From a bacterium (GTDB lineage: Bacteria > Campylobacterota > Campylobacteria > Campylobacterales > Sulfurimonadaceae): a stretch of DNA of 57,173 bases. The first letter of the stretch is position 1; the number at the start of each line of letters is the position of its first letter. The position numbers and the translations under genes were made by a program. The notes beneath the pieces were generated by a model that saw nothing but the letters and a program-made list of their open reading frames with translations, did not search any database and was not told the DNA's origin. The stretch is taken from NCBI GenBank assembly GCA_018822665.1, contig JAHJJX010000018.1, positions 1-57,173 of the forward strand. The letters are read 5' to 3'. This document shows, piece after piece, positions 17,064 through 24,709 of this stretch.

Positions 17064-19202
17064 TTACTGTTTCAAGCCGATAAGCGTCTGAAGAAGCTGG
17101 TCGGAAGTGGTAATAGTTTTACCGTTTGCCTGAAAGCCTCTTTGAACGATGATAAGCTGCGTAAGCGCGCGCGAGAGGTCAACATTGGAAGCTTCAAGCG
17201 CTGATGACTGAATAAATCCACGACCTGCCGTTGCTGCTGTGCCGATAATAGGATCTCCGGAGTTGGCGGTTTGAATAAAAACATTCCCCCCTTCTGTGCC
17301 TAAACCCTCATTATTTGTAAATTTTGCCATCGCTATTTGTGCCAAACCGAAAGAACGTCCATTTGAAAAGGAACCAACCAGAGTACCGCTTTGGTCAATT
17401 CTAATTCCGACCAAATCCCCTCCCGTATAACCATCTTGGGAGATTCCGGAGGTAGCAGATTTTGAATCAAAACTTGTCATTCCGTCAAATGCATTTGCCG
17501 TACCCAAATTAAGATTCACCTGCTGATCCGGTGAAGAACCGTTATTTCCTGAGAATGAAACATTCGGCGGATTGTATGTTGCCAGTGAACCATCACTGTT
17601 AAAACGAATCGAACCTGTTTTTTGATCAAACGGATACGTAGTGTCGATTGTCGCAGGAGCAGGAACACTAATATTCATATTCCAGCTACTGCCGGTAGCT
17701 ATATCAACAGAAACTTTTCTAAATTCTATTCTTAGTGTGTGCTTTGAACCAAGTGAATCGAAAATATCTATGGAGCTTGAGTGTGTCGCTGCGTTAAAAC
17801 TTTGTGAAAATGCTTTCCCCGTGCTGCCTACGGGTAAAACCGCATTCAGCGCCGTCATACTTCTAGTAAAACGGGTATTTTCAGTTATTCCCGAAGCACT
17901 TAAGCCTGTGACTTGAAGATTCATATCATAATCGCCGTCTTGCGAACCGCCGGGATTTGTAATTTCAAACTTGCCTTGCGCATTGATTTTTATTTCAATA
18001 TTATTCTCATTTGGGATACCGTCGGTATCTCCATCCCCCACAGCACGAGCTTGAAGTTCCATCGCATAACGAAGGTCTGATATGGAACTAAAAGTTTTAT
18101 CGCTATCGACTATGTTGGACGAAGACGCAGGGTCATACTGATATCTATACGCAGTCGTTACCGTGCCTGTCGTTAAACCGCTGTTTGCATTATTGGCAGT
18201 TAATCTAATATTATGTGAAGCGGATGCATTGGCATTTGTATTGGTAAGTCCAATGGTGCCCAGCACCGCATCATAAGAAGCAGACACTCCCGTTGTGCCT
18301 GACTGCGCATTGATAGCTGAAACATATCTGTTTGCATTTTCTGCCGCTGTATTTGTAGCCAAACCACCCGAAGTTGCAATTGTTTTTGTGCTACCGTTAT
18401 CAAGAGTAAAGGTGATATTTAATTCACCGGCTCCTGCTAAAACAGGAGTGCCGTCCGTTTTTTGAGAACTTAAAAAGGATACCCATATCCCCTGATTTTT
18501 TTGAAGAGAAAGCGCTTCCCCTGCTTCATTAAACATAACACCCATATCACCCGACTCTATCGGATTTCCATCCCCGTCAATAGCAGGCGGTGTCGGAATT
18601 GCGGGAGGAGTTCCGCTTGGAACTTGATAGGCTGCAGAAAAACTGCTTACAAGCGATCCTGAATTAAGATTTGCTTTTAAAACAACTTCAGCGGTAGGAT
18701 TAGCAGGCGTTGTCAATCCCGGTGGAATGTTAATATTAGTTATTGGAGCCGTTGAATCCACTTTTCCGGTCGCTCCGTCTCTTAGCCAACCTTGCGCAAT
18801 AAAACCATTATTATCTACAAAATTTCCCCCTGCATCAAACTTGAAGTCACCCGCACGCGTAAATTTATAGGTATTGCCGCCATCTGGAGAGATAATAAAA
18901 AATCCGTCCCCCTGAATAGCGACATCCGTATTTTTATCGGAGTTTTGAACCGAACCCTGTGAAAATATACGCGTCATTGAACTCACGGTTGAGCCAAGCC
19001 CGACTTGCACGGCATTTTTACCGCCCAAAGAACCTTGGGGAGCAGTTGCAATAGATTGTGTTTGAGCTAATAGGTCCGAAAAATTCGCACGGGAATATTT
19101 GTAACCCGTCGTATTTACGTTTGCGATATTATTTGATTCCACATCCATCGCTATTTGATGTGACTGCAGTCCGGATACGCCGGAAAAAAGTGATTTTAAC
19201 AT
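17064..19202 (-). CDS. flgE: Flagellar hook protein FlgE
   Basis: Structural subunit of the flagellar hook, 712 aa. The N-terminal rod/hook motif (FSGVSGLQSHQIAMDVESNN, IANVNTTGYKYSRANF) and the C-terminal heptad segment (LTQLIIVQRGFQANGKTITT) that form the hook core are both present. The long variable middle is rich in Ser, Thr, Asn and Gly, giving a length typical of Campylobacterota FlgE and almost twice that of E. coli. It has its own sigma-54-type promoter and a good ribosome site (AAAGGA), so it can be made separately from the upstream fliK-flgD operon. Confidence 0.93.
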   Translation of the reverse strand: MLKSLFSGVSGLQSHQIAMDVESNNIANVNTTGYKYSRANFSDLLAQTQSIATAPQGSLGGKNAVQVGLGSTVSSMTRIFSQGSVQNSDKNTDVAIQGDGFFIISPDGGNTYKFTRAGDFKFDAGGNFVDNNGFIAQGWLRDGATGKVDSTAPITNINIPPGLTTPANPTAEVVLKANLNSGSLVSSFSAAYQVPSGTPPAIPTPPAIDGDGNPIESGDMGVMFNEAGEALSLQKNQGIWVSFLSSQKTDGTPVLAGAGELNITFTLDNGSTKTIATSGGLATNTAAENANRYVSAINAQSGTTGVSASYDAVLGTIGLTNTNANASASHNIRLTANNANSGLTTGTVTTAYRYQYDPASSSNIVDSDKTFSSISDLRYAMELQARAVGDGDTDGIPNENNIEIKINAQGKFEITNPGGSQDGDYDMNLQVTGLSASGITENTRFTRSMTALNAVLPVGSTGKAFSQSFNAATHSSSIDIFDSLGSKHTLRIEFRKVSVDIATGSSWNMNISVPAPATIDTTYPFDQKTGSIRFNSDGSLATYNPPNVSFSGNNGSSPDQQVNLNLGTANAFDGMTSFDSKSATSGISQDGYTGGDLVGIRIDQSGTLVGSFSNGRSFGLAQIAMAKFTNNEGLGTEGGNVFIQTANSGDPIIGTAATAGRGFIQSSALEASNVDLSRALTQLIIVQRGFQANGKTITTSDQLLQTLIGLKQ

Positions 19203-19235
19203 TTTAAATCCTTTCTATATAAGTAAAAAATAAAT

Positions 19236-19251
19236 AGCATTAAATGTTCCA
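19236..19251 (-). promoter_or_regulatory. Sigma-54 (RpoN) promoter for flgE
   Basis: On the minus strand TGGAACATTTAATGCT has GG and GC exactly 12 bases apart, as in the -24/-12 consensus TGGCAC-N5-TTGCW. It lies about 35 bp upstream of the flgE ATG. Hook genes are RpoN-dependent in Campylobacter and Helicobacter. Confidence 0.7.
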
Positions 19252-19314
19252 GTTTTAACTCTATCTCTTCAATAAAAAAAATATATAAAGATTATGTAGT
19301 ACTGTAGAGAGATA

Positions 19315-19332
19315 GATGCCTTATTTGGCATC
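19315..19332 (-). terminator. Short hairpin overlapping the stop of the second hook gene
   Basis: GATGCC and GGCATC arms enclose a six-base loop that includes the stop codon. There is no strong U-run, so it may only attenuate transcription into flgE. Confidence 0.35.
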
Positions 19333-20583
19333 CATATTTAAAGCTTTTTGCATCATTTGATCGGAGGTGCTTATGGATTTTGAATTGGCATCAAATGCTC
19401 TTTGCAAGATTATAAGTTCGGTTAAACCAACTTCAATTCTGACATTGGAGTTTTCAAGTTTAAAGTTAGAAACGTTTGCGCCTAAAATATTTTGACCGTT
19501 TTCATCTTTAAAAAAAAGTGGCTTGCCGCTGTTTGAACTTTCCATAAATCTGGAGCCGCTTATTCTCTCGAGTCCCTGATTGTTTTGAAAATGGAATAAA
19601 GCAATCTTGCCGACACTGCTTTGCATCCCATTTGTAAAAGTAGCTATAACTTCTGCATCTCTATTGATTTCATAACCCATTAGTTCGCCGCCGATTGTTC
19701 CATTGGCTGAACTTGAGCCGGATGTAACAAGAGTATCCATGGAAATGATGCCGCTAAATTCAGTGCCTAAATTGATGGCTACTGAAGCTCCGTTATTATT
19801 TATGGATGTTAAAGTCGTAGACAATAAAGCGCCTCTTGCATCAAAGTCCACCATTCCTGATTGGGTGTCATAAATTATTGTGCCGTCCAAGCTTTGGGTT
19901 GTTGCCACAACGTCCCATAAAGTTCCCAAAGTATTTTGCGGCGTTGCTTTTGTAAATGTAAGCTTCAGTTGATTTTTATTACTTTGCGGGTCAACGACTG
20001 AAGCGCTTACAACCCTGACTTCATCAGCTACCCCTAGGTTTGCGTAAAAACTCGCTTTTGTTGTCGGCTCTGCCGGATAAGATAAAGTTTTTGGAAAGCG
20101 TAATGTTTCTTGAGTGGCAATATCCCCAAGAGCGACACTATCTAATTTTTTCGTAAGAACTTCTCCATTGATATTTTTACCCATTGTTCCCAAAACATAA
20201 TATCCGCCATCGGCAGTCACCAAGTCACTATTAACGTCAAAAGTAAAATTTCCGGCACGGGTATATAAGGTTTCACCGCCTCCTTGTATGCCAAACCAGC
20301 CATCACCATCAATCGCCAAATCCGTATTTTTCTCCGCAAGTATCAAAGAACCGTTTTGTTGTGACATCACGGTTGCCTGAAGCTTGGAGCCAATGCCTAT
20401 ACTGCTGTCAACACTGCTAAAATTTGATCCCGATAGCATGTTTTCAAAGAGTGATGAAAATTCGGTACTGTACCCACGATATCCAATCGTGCTTAAGTTG
20501 GCCAAATTATCACTCAGCGCATCAATGGCAATCTGATTCGATTTAATCCCGGATATTCCGGTATAAAAAGCTTGACTCATCAT
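19321..20583 (-). CDS. Second flagellar hook/basal-body protein of the FlgE/FlgG family
   Basis: 420 aa protein with the same N-terminal motif as FlgE (FYTGISGIKSNQIAIDALSD, NLANLSTIGYRGYS) and the C-terminal partner segment (LTELIILQRAFDANSKSIST). It is shorter than the 712 aa FlgE beside it. Campylobacter also carries two FlgE-like proteins. It follows flgD by 12 bp and has AAAGGA before its ATG, so it belongs to the fliK-flgD operon. It may be the minor or proximal hook component, or the true hook protein with the larger neighbour as a variant. Confidence 0.82.
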   Translation of the reverse strand: MMSQAFYTGISGIKSNQIAIDALSDNLANLSTIGYRGYSTEFSSLFENMLSGSNFSSVDSSIGIGSKLQATVMSQQNGSLILAEKNTDLAIDGDGWFGIQGGGETLYTRAGNFTFDVNSDLVTADGGYYVLGTMGKNINGEVLTKKLDSVALGDIATQETLRFPKTLSYPAEPTTKASFYANLGVADEVRVVSASVVDPQSNKNQLKLTFTKATPQNTLGTLWDVVATTQSLDGTIIYDTQSGMVDFDARGALLSTTLTSINNNGASVAINLGTEFSGIISMDTLVTSGSSSANGTIGGELMGYEINRDAEVIATFTNGMQSSVGKIALFHFQNNQGLERISGSRFMESSNSGKPLFFKDENGQNILGANVSNFKLENSNVRIEVGLTELIILQRAFDANSKSISTSDQMMQKALNMDAK

Positions 20584-20595
20584 GACAATATCCTT

Positions 20596-21261
20596 TTAAT
20601 AAACCTCGACTATATTCTCTAAAGGAACATAACTCGAACCTACCTTGACAAGTGTTTGTCCATTTTCAAATCTGATAGATTCGATAGGATATGCGCCAAC
20701 TCTTGTGGTTTGTGCCGCTCCCTCTGAATCGCTGTAACTTCCCGTCACATAATAAACTCCGCCATCCACACTATTTCCGGCTGTATCTGTTCCATCCCAT
20801 GTAAACTGATAAACACCTGCCGGATTAGTACCGACATCGAGCGTTTTTATTACAGACCCCTCGGAGTTCATAATATTGACGGTTCCCTGACTGATGGATG
20901 AGGGGAAATACATCTCAAATGTTGTATTTGTGCCATCTTCAAGAGATATCGCATTACTTCCTAAATCTGCCGTTTTACCAATAGCAGAAATAGTTGAAAA
21001 CTGTTGCGTCGAGGACAATGAAGCAGCCAGAGCTTCAAGTGCTTTGTTTGTATTTTCCGTTGATTCCAAAGTAGCTAATTGAGAAGTTTGGCTCAAAATC
21101 TTCTCGCTGTCCATAGGTTCAGTCGGATCTTGATGCTGAAGCTCCACCAGCAAAAGTGTTAAAAAGTCGTCTTTGCTTAAAATACTTTTATCTTCCGCTG
21201 CTGTTGGAGCCGTATATTCCGCTGTTGTCGCAGCATTTAAACCTGTTGATGTAATGGCCAT
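20596..21261 (-). CDS. flgD: Flagellar hook-capping protein FlgD
   Basis: Scaffold that caps the growing hook and is removed when the hook is complete. The N-terminal motif is clear: LSKDDFLTLLLVELQHQDPT followed by EPMDSEKILSQTSQLATLES. The C-terminal part has the FlgD Ig/Tudor-like segment with IKTLDVGTNPAGVYQFTWDG and DGGVYYVTGSYSD. Length (221 aa) is typical. It sits between fliK and the second hook gene, with a 10 bp gap from fliK and a good ribosome site (AAAGGA). Confidence 0.93.
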   Translation of the reverse strand: MAITSTGLNAATTAEYTAPTAAEDKSILSKDDFLTLLLVELQHQDPTEPMDSEKILSQTSQLATLESTENTNKALEALAASLSSTQQFSTISAIGKTADLGSNAISLEDGTNTTFEMYFPSSISQGTVNIMNSEGSVIKTLDVGTNPAGVYQFTWDGTDTAGNSVDGGVYYVTGSYSDSEGAAQTTRVGAYPIESIRFENGQTLVKVGSSYVPLENIVEVY

Positions 21262-21271
21262 AATAAATCCT

Positions 21272-22807
21272 TTATATATATTTTGGAACTACAATCTCTA
21301 AAGAACTTAAAACTTCTTCGTGAGTCTCTTCATTTTCGTAGTGTTTATATTCATCTTGCGCCTGTCGTTCATTGTGGCGATTTTGTTGTTGCTGCCCTTG
21401 GGGATTACTGCTGTCTGAATGATTATTAAAATTTAATGTAGCATTATTTATGCCACTATTATTGAGTTGTGTTCTGAGCTCATTTGCATTGAGCGCCAAA
21501 GTATTTATGGCGCTGTTATTGGAACTGATATGTACGTGTAAATTTTTACCTCTTTGAACAATAGTCAAATCAACCTCACCCAAATTTTGTGGATTTAACT
21601 GAACTTTAACTCTTGAAAAAGGGGACTTGTAATCTTCAATGGCGGTTTTAACATCGCTTGAGAGATATTTAATCATCTGTTTTGCTTCATTGAGTTTTAC
21701 TTCAAAACTCTCAGCCTTCAAAGGACTTAATCCTTCCGATTTTGAACTGCCGCTTCCCTCGCTTTGAGATTCCAACTCTGAATGTAAAAGTTTTTCTAAG
21801 CCTTTTGCAGCGTCAGAAGCAGCACTCGGTGCTAAAACTTTAGCAGTTGCAACAGAAAAATCGGCAGTCAACGCCGTATTTGTTAAAGTAGACTTGTCCG
21901 TACGAAGCAACAGTTTTAAAGTTTCATCCGCTTTATCTTTTGGTGTTTTTTCTTCAACTTTGAATTGTTTTGTTTGAACGAACTGCTCCGTTGTATATTC
22001 TGCTTGAGAAGCGGCTTTAAATAAGGGTGTTGATTTTACATCTTTTATCAAGTTAATATTTTTATCATCTTGTTTAAGTTGTTCTCTTTTTTCATTTTTG
22101 ATTTCAGAAATTTCAGAAGCATCCGCTGTCTTCTTTTCGACGGAAGCTTTGGCATGTGCAACCGCGGAACTTTTGTTCACCTCATTGGCATGTGGAACTT
22201 TGGCTTTTGTATCACCCTTTGAAAGTTCTTGGGTTTCTTTGGTGCTGGATACTTTTACATCTTCATTTTTTATTTTTACTTCTGCTCGAATCTCTTCAAA
22301 GCTTACTTTACTCACATCAATTCCAAACTTTTTAGCCATTTGGGCCAAACCTTTTAATGTCTTTGGAAGCTCTTTAATTTGTGCTTTTTTGTAATCATCG
22401 CTTTGAATGATTTTAGATTTGAGAAATTCTTTTGCATCCATAACTAAGGTTTTTATCTCTTTGACGCTTAAATTTTTGCTCAACTGAGGATTTAACTCAA
22501 AATTCTCTTTTGTTTGCCCTCCATGGATTTGGGCTGAAGATTCAGATAATTTCGCTTCATCATTGTTTTTAAGCAAAGCAAGTAATTTATCGCTTTTAGA
22601 AGTTGTTTTAGCGCTTTTAATCTCTTTTTCGTCACCGCCAAGAGCCAAAACCAATGTTCCATTTTGAACAGTTTTGGCATCTTTAAGATTTTTGCCGGTG
22701 CTTACCCCTTTTAGAAGTTCCGAAAATGATAAGGAGCCTTCGCTTTGCGCAGCGGCTAAACTTATGGGTGAGGAGGGCTTAGTTTTAACATCTAATGAAA
22801 TCATCAT
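21272..22807 (-). CDS. fliK: Flagellar hook-length control protein FliK
   Basis: Regulates hook length and the switch in export specificity. The long N-terminal part is Lys/Glu/Ser-rich and low complexity. The C-terminal hook-length domain is recognisable (VKVQLNPQNLGEVDLTIVQR, LHVHISSNNSAINTLAL, ELRTQLNNSGI) and is followed by an Asn/Gln-rich tail. I place the start at the ATG at 22805-22807 or the adjacent ATG, because AAGGAG lies directly upstream; earlier in-frame ATGs lack a ribosome site. It is the first gene of the operon and is preceded by a sigma-54 promoter. One exact and one near copy of the dispersed 11-mer lie inside. Confidence 0.87.
   Translation of the reverse strand: MMISLDVKTKPSSPISLAAAQSEGSLSFSELLKGVSTGKNLKDAKTVQNGTLVLALGGDEKEIKSAKTTSKSDKLLALLKNNDEAKLSESSAQIHGGQTKENFELNPQLSKNLSVKEIKTLVMDAKEFLKSKIIQSDDYKKAQIKELPKTLKGLAQMAKKFGIDVSKVSFEEIRAEVKIKNEDVKVSSTKETQELSKGDTKAKVPHANEVNKSSAVAHAKASVEKKTADASEISEIKNEKREQLKQDDKNINLIKDVKSTPLFKAASQAEYTTEQFVQTKQFKVEEKTPKDKADETLKLLLRTDKSTLTNTALTADFSVATAKVLAPSAASDAAKGLEKLLHSELESQSEGSGSSKSEGLSPLKAESFEVKLNEAKQMIKYLSSDVKTAIEDYKSPFSRVKVQLNPQNLGEVDLTIVQRGKNLHVHISSNNSAINTLALNANELRTQLNNSGINNATLNFNNHSDSSNPQGQQQQNRHNERQAQDEYKHYENEETHEEVLSSLEIVVPKYI
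22187..22197 (+). repeat. Dispersed 11-mer, copy within fliK
   Basis: Exact copy in the variable part of fliK. A one-mismatch copy (GGCATGTGCAA) lies 36 bp away at 22151-22161. Confidence 0.8.
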
Positions 22808-22851
22808 ATTCTCCTTGTCTCCCATTCGCATAGAGAGATTTTTTAAAAATA

Positions 22852-22867
22852 AGCATTAATTATTCCA
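22852..22867 (-). promoter_or_regulatory. Sigma-54 (RpoN) promoter for the fliK-flgD operon
   Basis: On the minus strand TGGAATAATTAATGCT has the GG and GC dinucleotides with perfect -24/-12 spacing. It matches the flgE promoter at 13 of 16 positions. It lies about 45 bp upstream of the chosen fliK start. Confidence 0.7.
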
Positions 22868-22921
22868 ATATTATTAAATATCTTCACGCGCAATGTCTTA
22901 AATTCAGAGTACAAATAACGA

Positions 22922-22927
22922 TATAAT
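22922..22927 (+). promoter_or_regulatory. -10 element abutting a start codon (possible leaderless mRNA)
   Basis: TATAAT is followed after five bases by the ATG of the small exported protein gene. No ribosome-binding site is visible. Confidence 0.4.
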
Positions 22928-22932
22928 ATGCC

Positions 22933-23178
22933 ATGAATAAAATATTTATTTTAATACTTCCCTTTGTTCTCTTGGCAAAAAGCCCTTTTGAGTCGTCCCA
23001 GTCGCAAGAGTTTGATGTTTCTGCTTTTAATTTTAAAAGTAATCAGCTGAATGAGGCGGCAAGTGAAAATGTGCAGGTAAAGTGCAGATGGGTGTGCGAT
23101 AAAAAAATCTATAAAGAGCAAAAGATAGCAGAAGCTATCTTTTTTTACAAAAATTCAAAAGATTATAAATTTAAATAA
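22933..23178 (+). CDS. Small exported protein of unknown function
   Basis: 81 aa. A signal peptide (MNKIFILILPFVLLAKS) precedes a short hydrophilic body with two cysteines in VKCRWVCDKK, which could form a disulfide or bind metal. I do not recognise a family. It lies head-to-head with the flagellar operon and its 3' end overlaps the convergent degenerate GGDEF gene by eight bases. The -10 box directly before the ATG suggests a leaderless transcript. Confidence 0.6.
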   Translation: MNKIFILILPFVLLAKSPFESSQSQEFDVSAFNFKSNQLNEAASENVQVKCRWVCDKKIYKEQKIAEAIFFYKNSKDYKFK

Positions 23179-23590
23179 CTTTGGCAAATCTGTCTAAGCA
23201 GTGCAGTTCTTTTTTACAAAAGAAACTCACGCTGTCTTGCATAAATCCTAAAATCTCTTCCGCGGTTTCTCCATCGGCAGGATAACTCAGCAAAAAGGAT
23301 TTTAAAACCTTATCAAAAAACTCATCGAGCATCTTTTTAACGATATCCGCTCCATATTTATCTGTGTAAGGCAAAACAAAAAAGTAATCTTTCCCGTGAT
23401 TTACGATAGAGTCGGAGGTTCTGAGTATCTCTTGCAAACAATTGCTGATAATCTGATTATCTATCTCGCTGAAATCACAATACAAGAGCGTAAAACTCTC
23501 GGCACGATTTTCATCAAGCCTATCAGCTATACCTATATTTAAACTAAGAAGTTGTTTAAAATTATTAAAATCAAAATGAATTCCAGCCAT
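23171..23590 (-). CDS. Stand-alone degenerate GGDEF-like domain protein
   Basis: 139 aa cytoplasmic protein. The segment SIVNHGKDYFFVLPYTDKYG aligns with the GGDEF core (typically RYGGDEFVVLLP), but the motif itself reads HGKDYF, so cyclase activity is not expected. The N-terminal half (FTLLYCDFSEIDNQII) resembles the preceding beta-strand and aspartate region. It could be a c-di-GMP receptor, a decayed enzyme or a fold used for something else. AAAGGG precedes the start. It follows the PP-loop gene after a strong hairpin. Confidence 0.6.
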   Translation of the reverse strand: MAGIHFDFNNFKQLLSLNIGIADRLDENRAESFTLLYCDFSEIDNQIISNCLQEILRTSDSIVNHGKDYFFVLPYTDKYGADIVKKMLDEFFDKVLKSFLLSYPADGETAEEILGFMQDSVSFFCKKELHCLDRFAKVI

Positions 23591-23665
23591 AAATTACCCT
23601 TTATTTAAAGTCTTGTTAGTATAACCAAAAATATAAACATTACTAACTTCACTGTTGCTTATTTT

Positions 23666-23690
23666 TTTCCACATGCCGGGCATGTGGAAA
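23666..23690. terminator. Perfect hairpin from two inverted 11-mer copies
   Basis: Twelve-base arms TTTCCACATGCC and GGCATGTGGAAA enclose one G. Both arms are exact copies of the repeat (23667-23677 minus, 23679-23689 plus). It lies three bases after the stop of the PP-loop gene and is flanked by T-runs on both sides, so it should work as a terminator. Confidence 0.7.
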
Positions 23691-23692
23691 TT

Positions 23693-24670
23693 TTACATAA
23701 TGCTGTAAGCTTGAATCTCTTCTCTTGAAGCAAATGGTGAACTTTGAGTTTGCTCCTCATCAAAGGACAAGGTATAACTCTCCTCAGGGGAAGTTTTACA
23801 GTATGTGAGAATTATCTTTGACGCCAATTCTTTATCACTTTGCGTAGCATTTTTACTAAGCATGGCATGTGGACCTCTGAGTCCAACTGTCTTTATGTGA
23901 TAATATTTATCATTATTTATTTTTTGAAGATGCTCGTTTTCTTCTTGATTTCTTCCAACAACAAGCTTTGCTCCCTCGCTTAAACGAAGATGTCTTCCAT
24001 ACTTCATAAGTAAAATATCTCTCACTTCAAACGTGTCGTGTTTAATAAAATCGAACATCTTTTTAGAAAAATTCTCATCTGTTAAAAGACATCCTCCGCC
24101 CGGGCTTTCAAAATCTTCAAGTCCTATCTCTTTGGCTAGTTCCATTTGTCTCTCACGGCTTCTTCCTGTGATGCCTTCGAGTCTTTCTCTATCTACCCAG
24201 CCATTGATTTCGGCGATTGTTGGAGTCAGCATCTTTGCGGACAGGGGGCGAAGAAGAAGTCCTCCGCAGTTGCTCTCATTTAAAACTGTCTGCAAAGCGT
24301 CTTTATTTTGGCTCATAGGACGCTGTCCCATCACTTCGCCGCTTATTAAAAAAGAAGCGCCCTCTGCTTCCATAATACGTTTTGCAACTGCAAACATTTT
24401 AGCATGACAATCTATACACGGATTAAAATTCTTGCCATAGCCATGCTTTGGGTCAAATAAAACATCTTGGAGATATTCGCTTTGAATATCTATAATTTTC
24501 AGTTGGGCACCCACTTGGTCACACATGCTTTGCATATGTTCCAATCTGTCTTTTGTGCTTCCAAAACCTGTGTTTATATTGACTGCCAAAACTTCGATAC
24601 CTTGATCACGTATGAGTTTTACAGCTAAAGTCGAGTCTAGCCCTCCGCTAAAAAGTGCGATTGCTTTCAT
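23693..24670 (-). CDS. PP-loop ATP pyrophosphatase, tRNA thiolation-like
   Basis: 325 aa enzyme of the N-type ATP pyrophosphatase superfamily. The PP-loop SGGLDSTLA is at residues 8-16. A CxxC pair (NPCIDCH) near residue 83-88, followed by FLISGEVMGQRPMSQN and SPGGGCLLTD, resembles ThiI/MnmA-type sulfur-transfer enzymes that thiolate tRNA uridine. Members are often annotated as a tRNA thiouridylate methyltransferase. The true substrate is uncertain, because this group is distinct from classical MnmA. It is cytoplasmic. AAGGA precedes the ATG. A one-mismatch 11-mer is in the gene at 23864-23874. Confidence 0.72.
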   Translation of the reverse strand: MKAIALFSGGLDSTLAVKLIRDQGIEVLAVNINTGFGSTKDRLEHMQSMCDQVGAQLKIIDIQSEYLQDVLFDPKHGYGKNFNPCIDCHAKMFAVAKRIMEAEGASFLISGEVMGQRPMSQNKDALQTVLNESNCGGLLLRPLSAKMLTPTIAEINGWVDRERLEGITGRSRERQMELAKEIGLEDFESPGGGCLLTDENFSKKMFDFIKHDTFEVRDILLMKYGRHLRLSEGAKLVVGRNQEENEHLQKINNDKYYHIKTVGLRGPHAMLSKNATQSDKELASKIILTYCKTSPEESYTLSFDEEQTQSSPFASREEIQAYSIM

Positions 24671-24709
24671 TTCTTTTCCTTATGTTAAAGCACAAGAGCA
24701 ACCTGCGGA

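Noticed and set aside
17064-20583. Similarity between the two hook genes as a recent duplication
   Set aside because: Only the family N- and C-terminal motifs are shared; the middles differ entirely, so any duplication is ancient.
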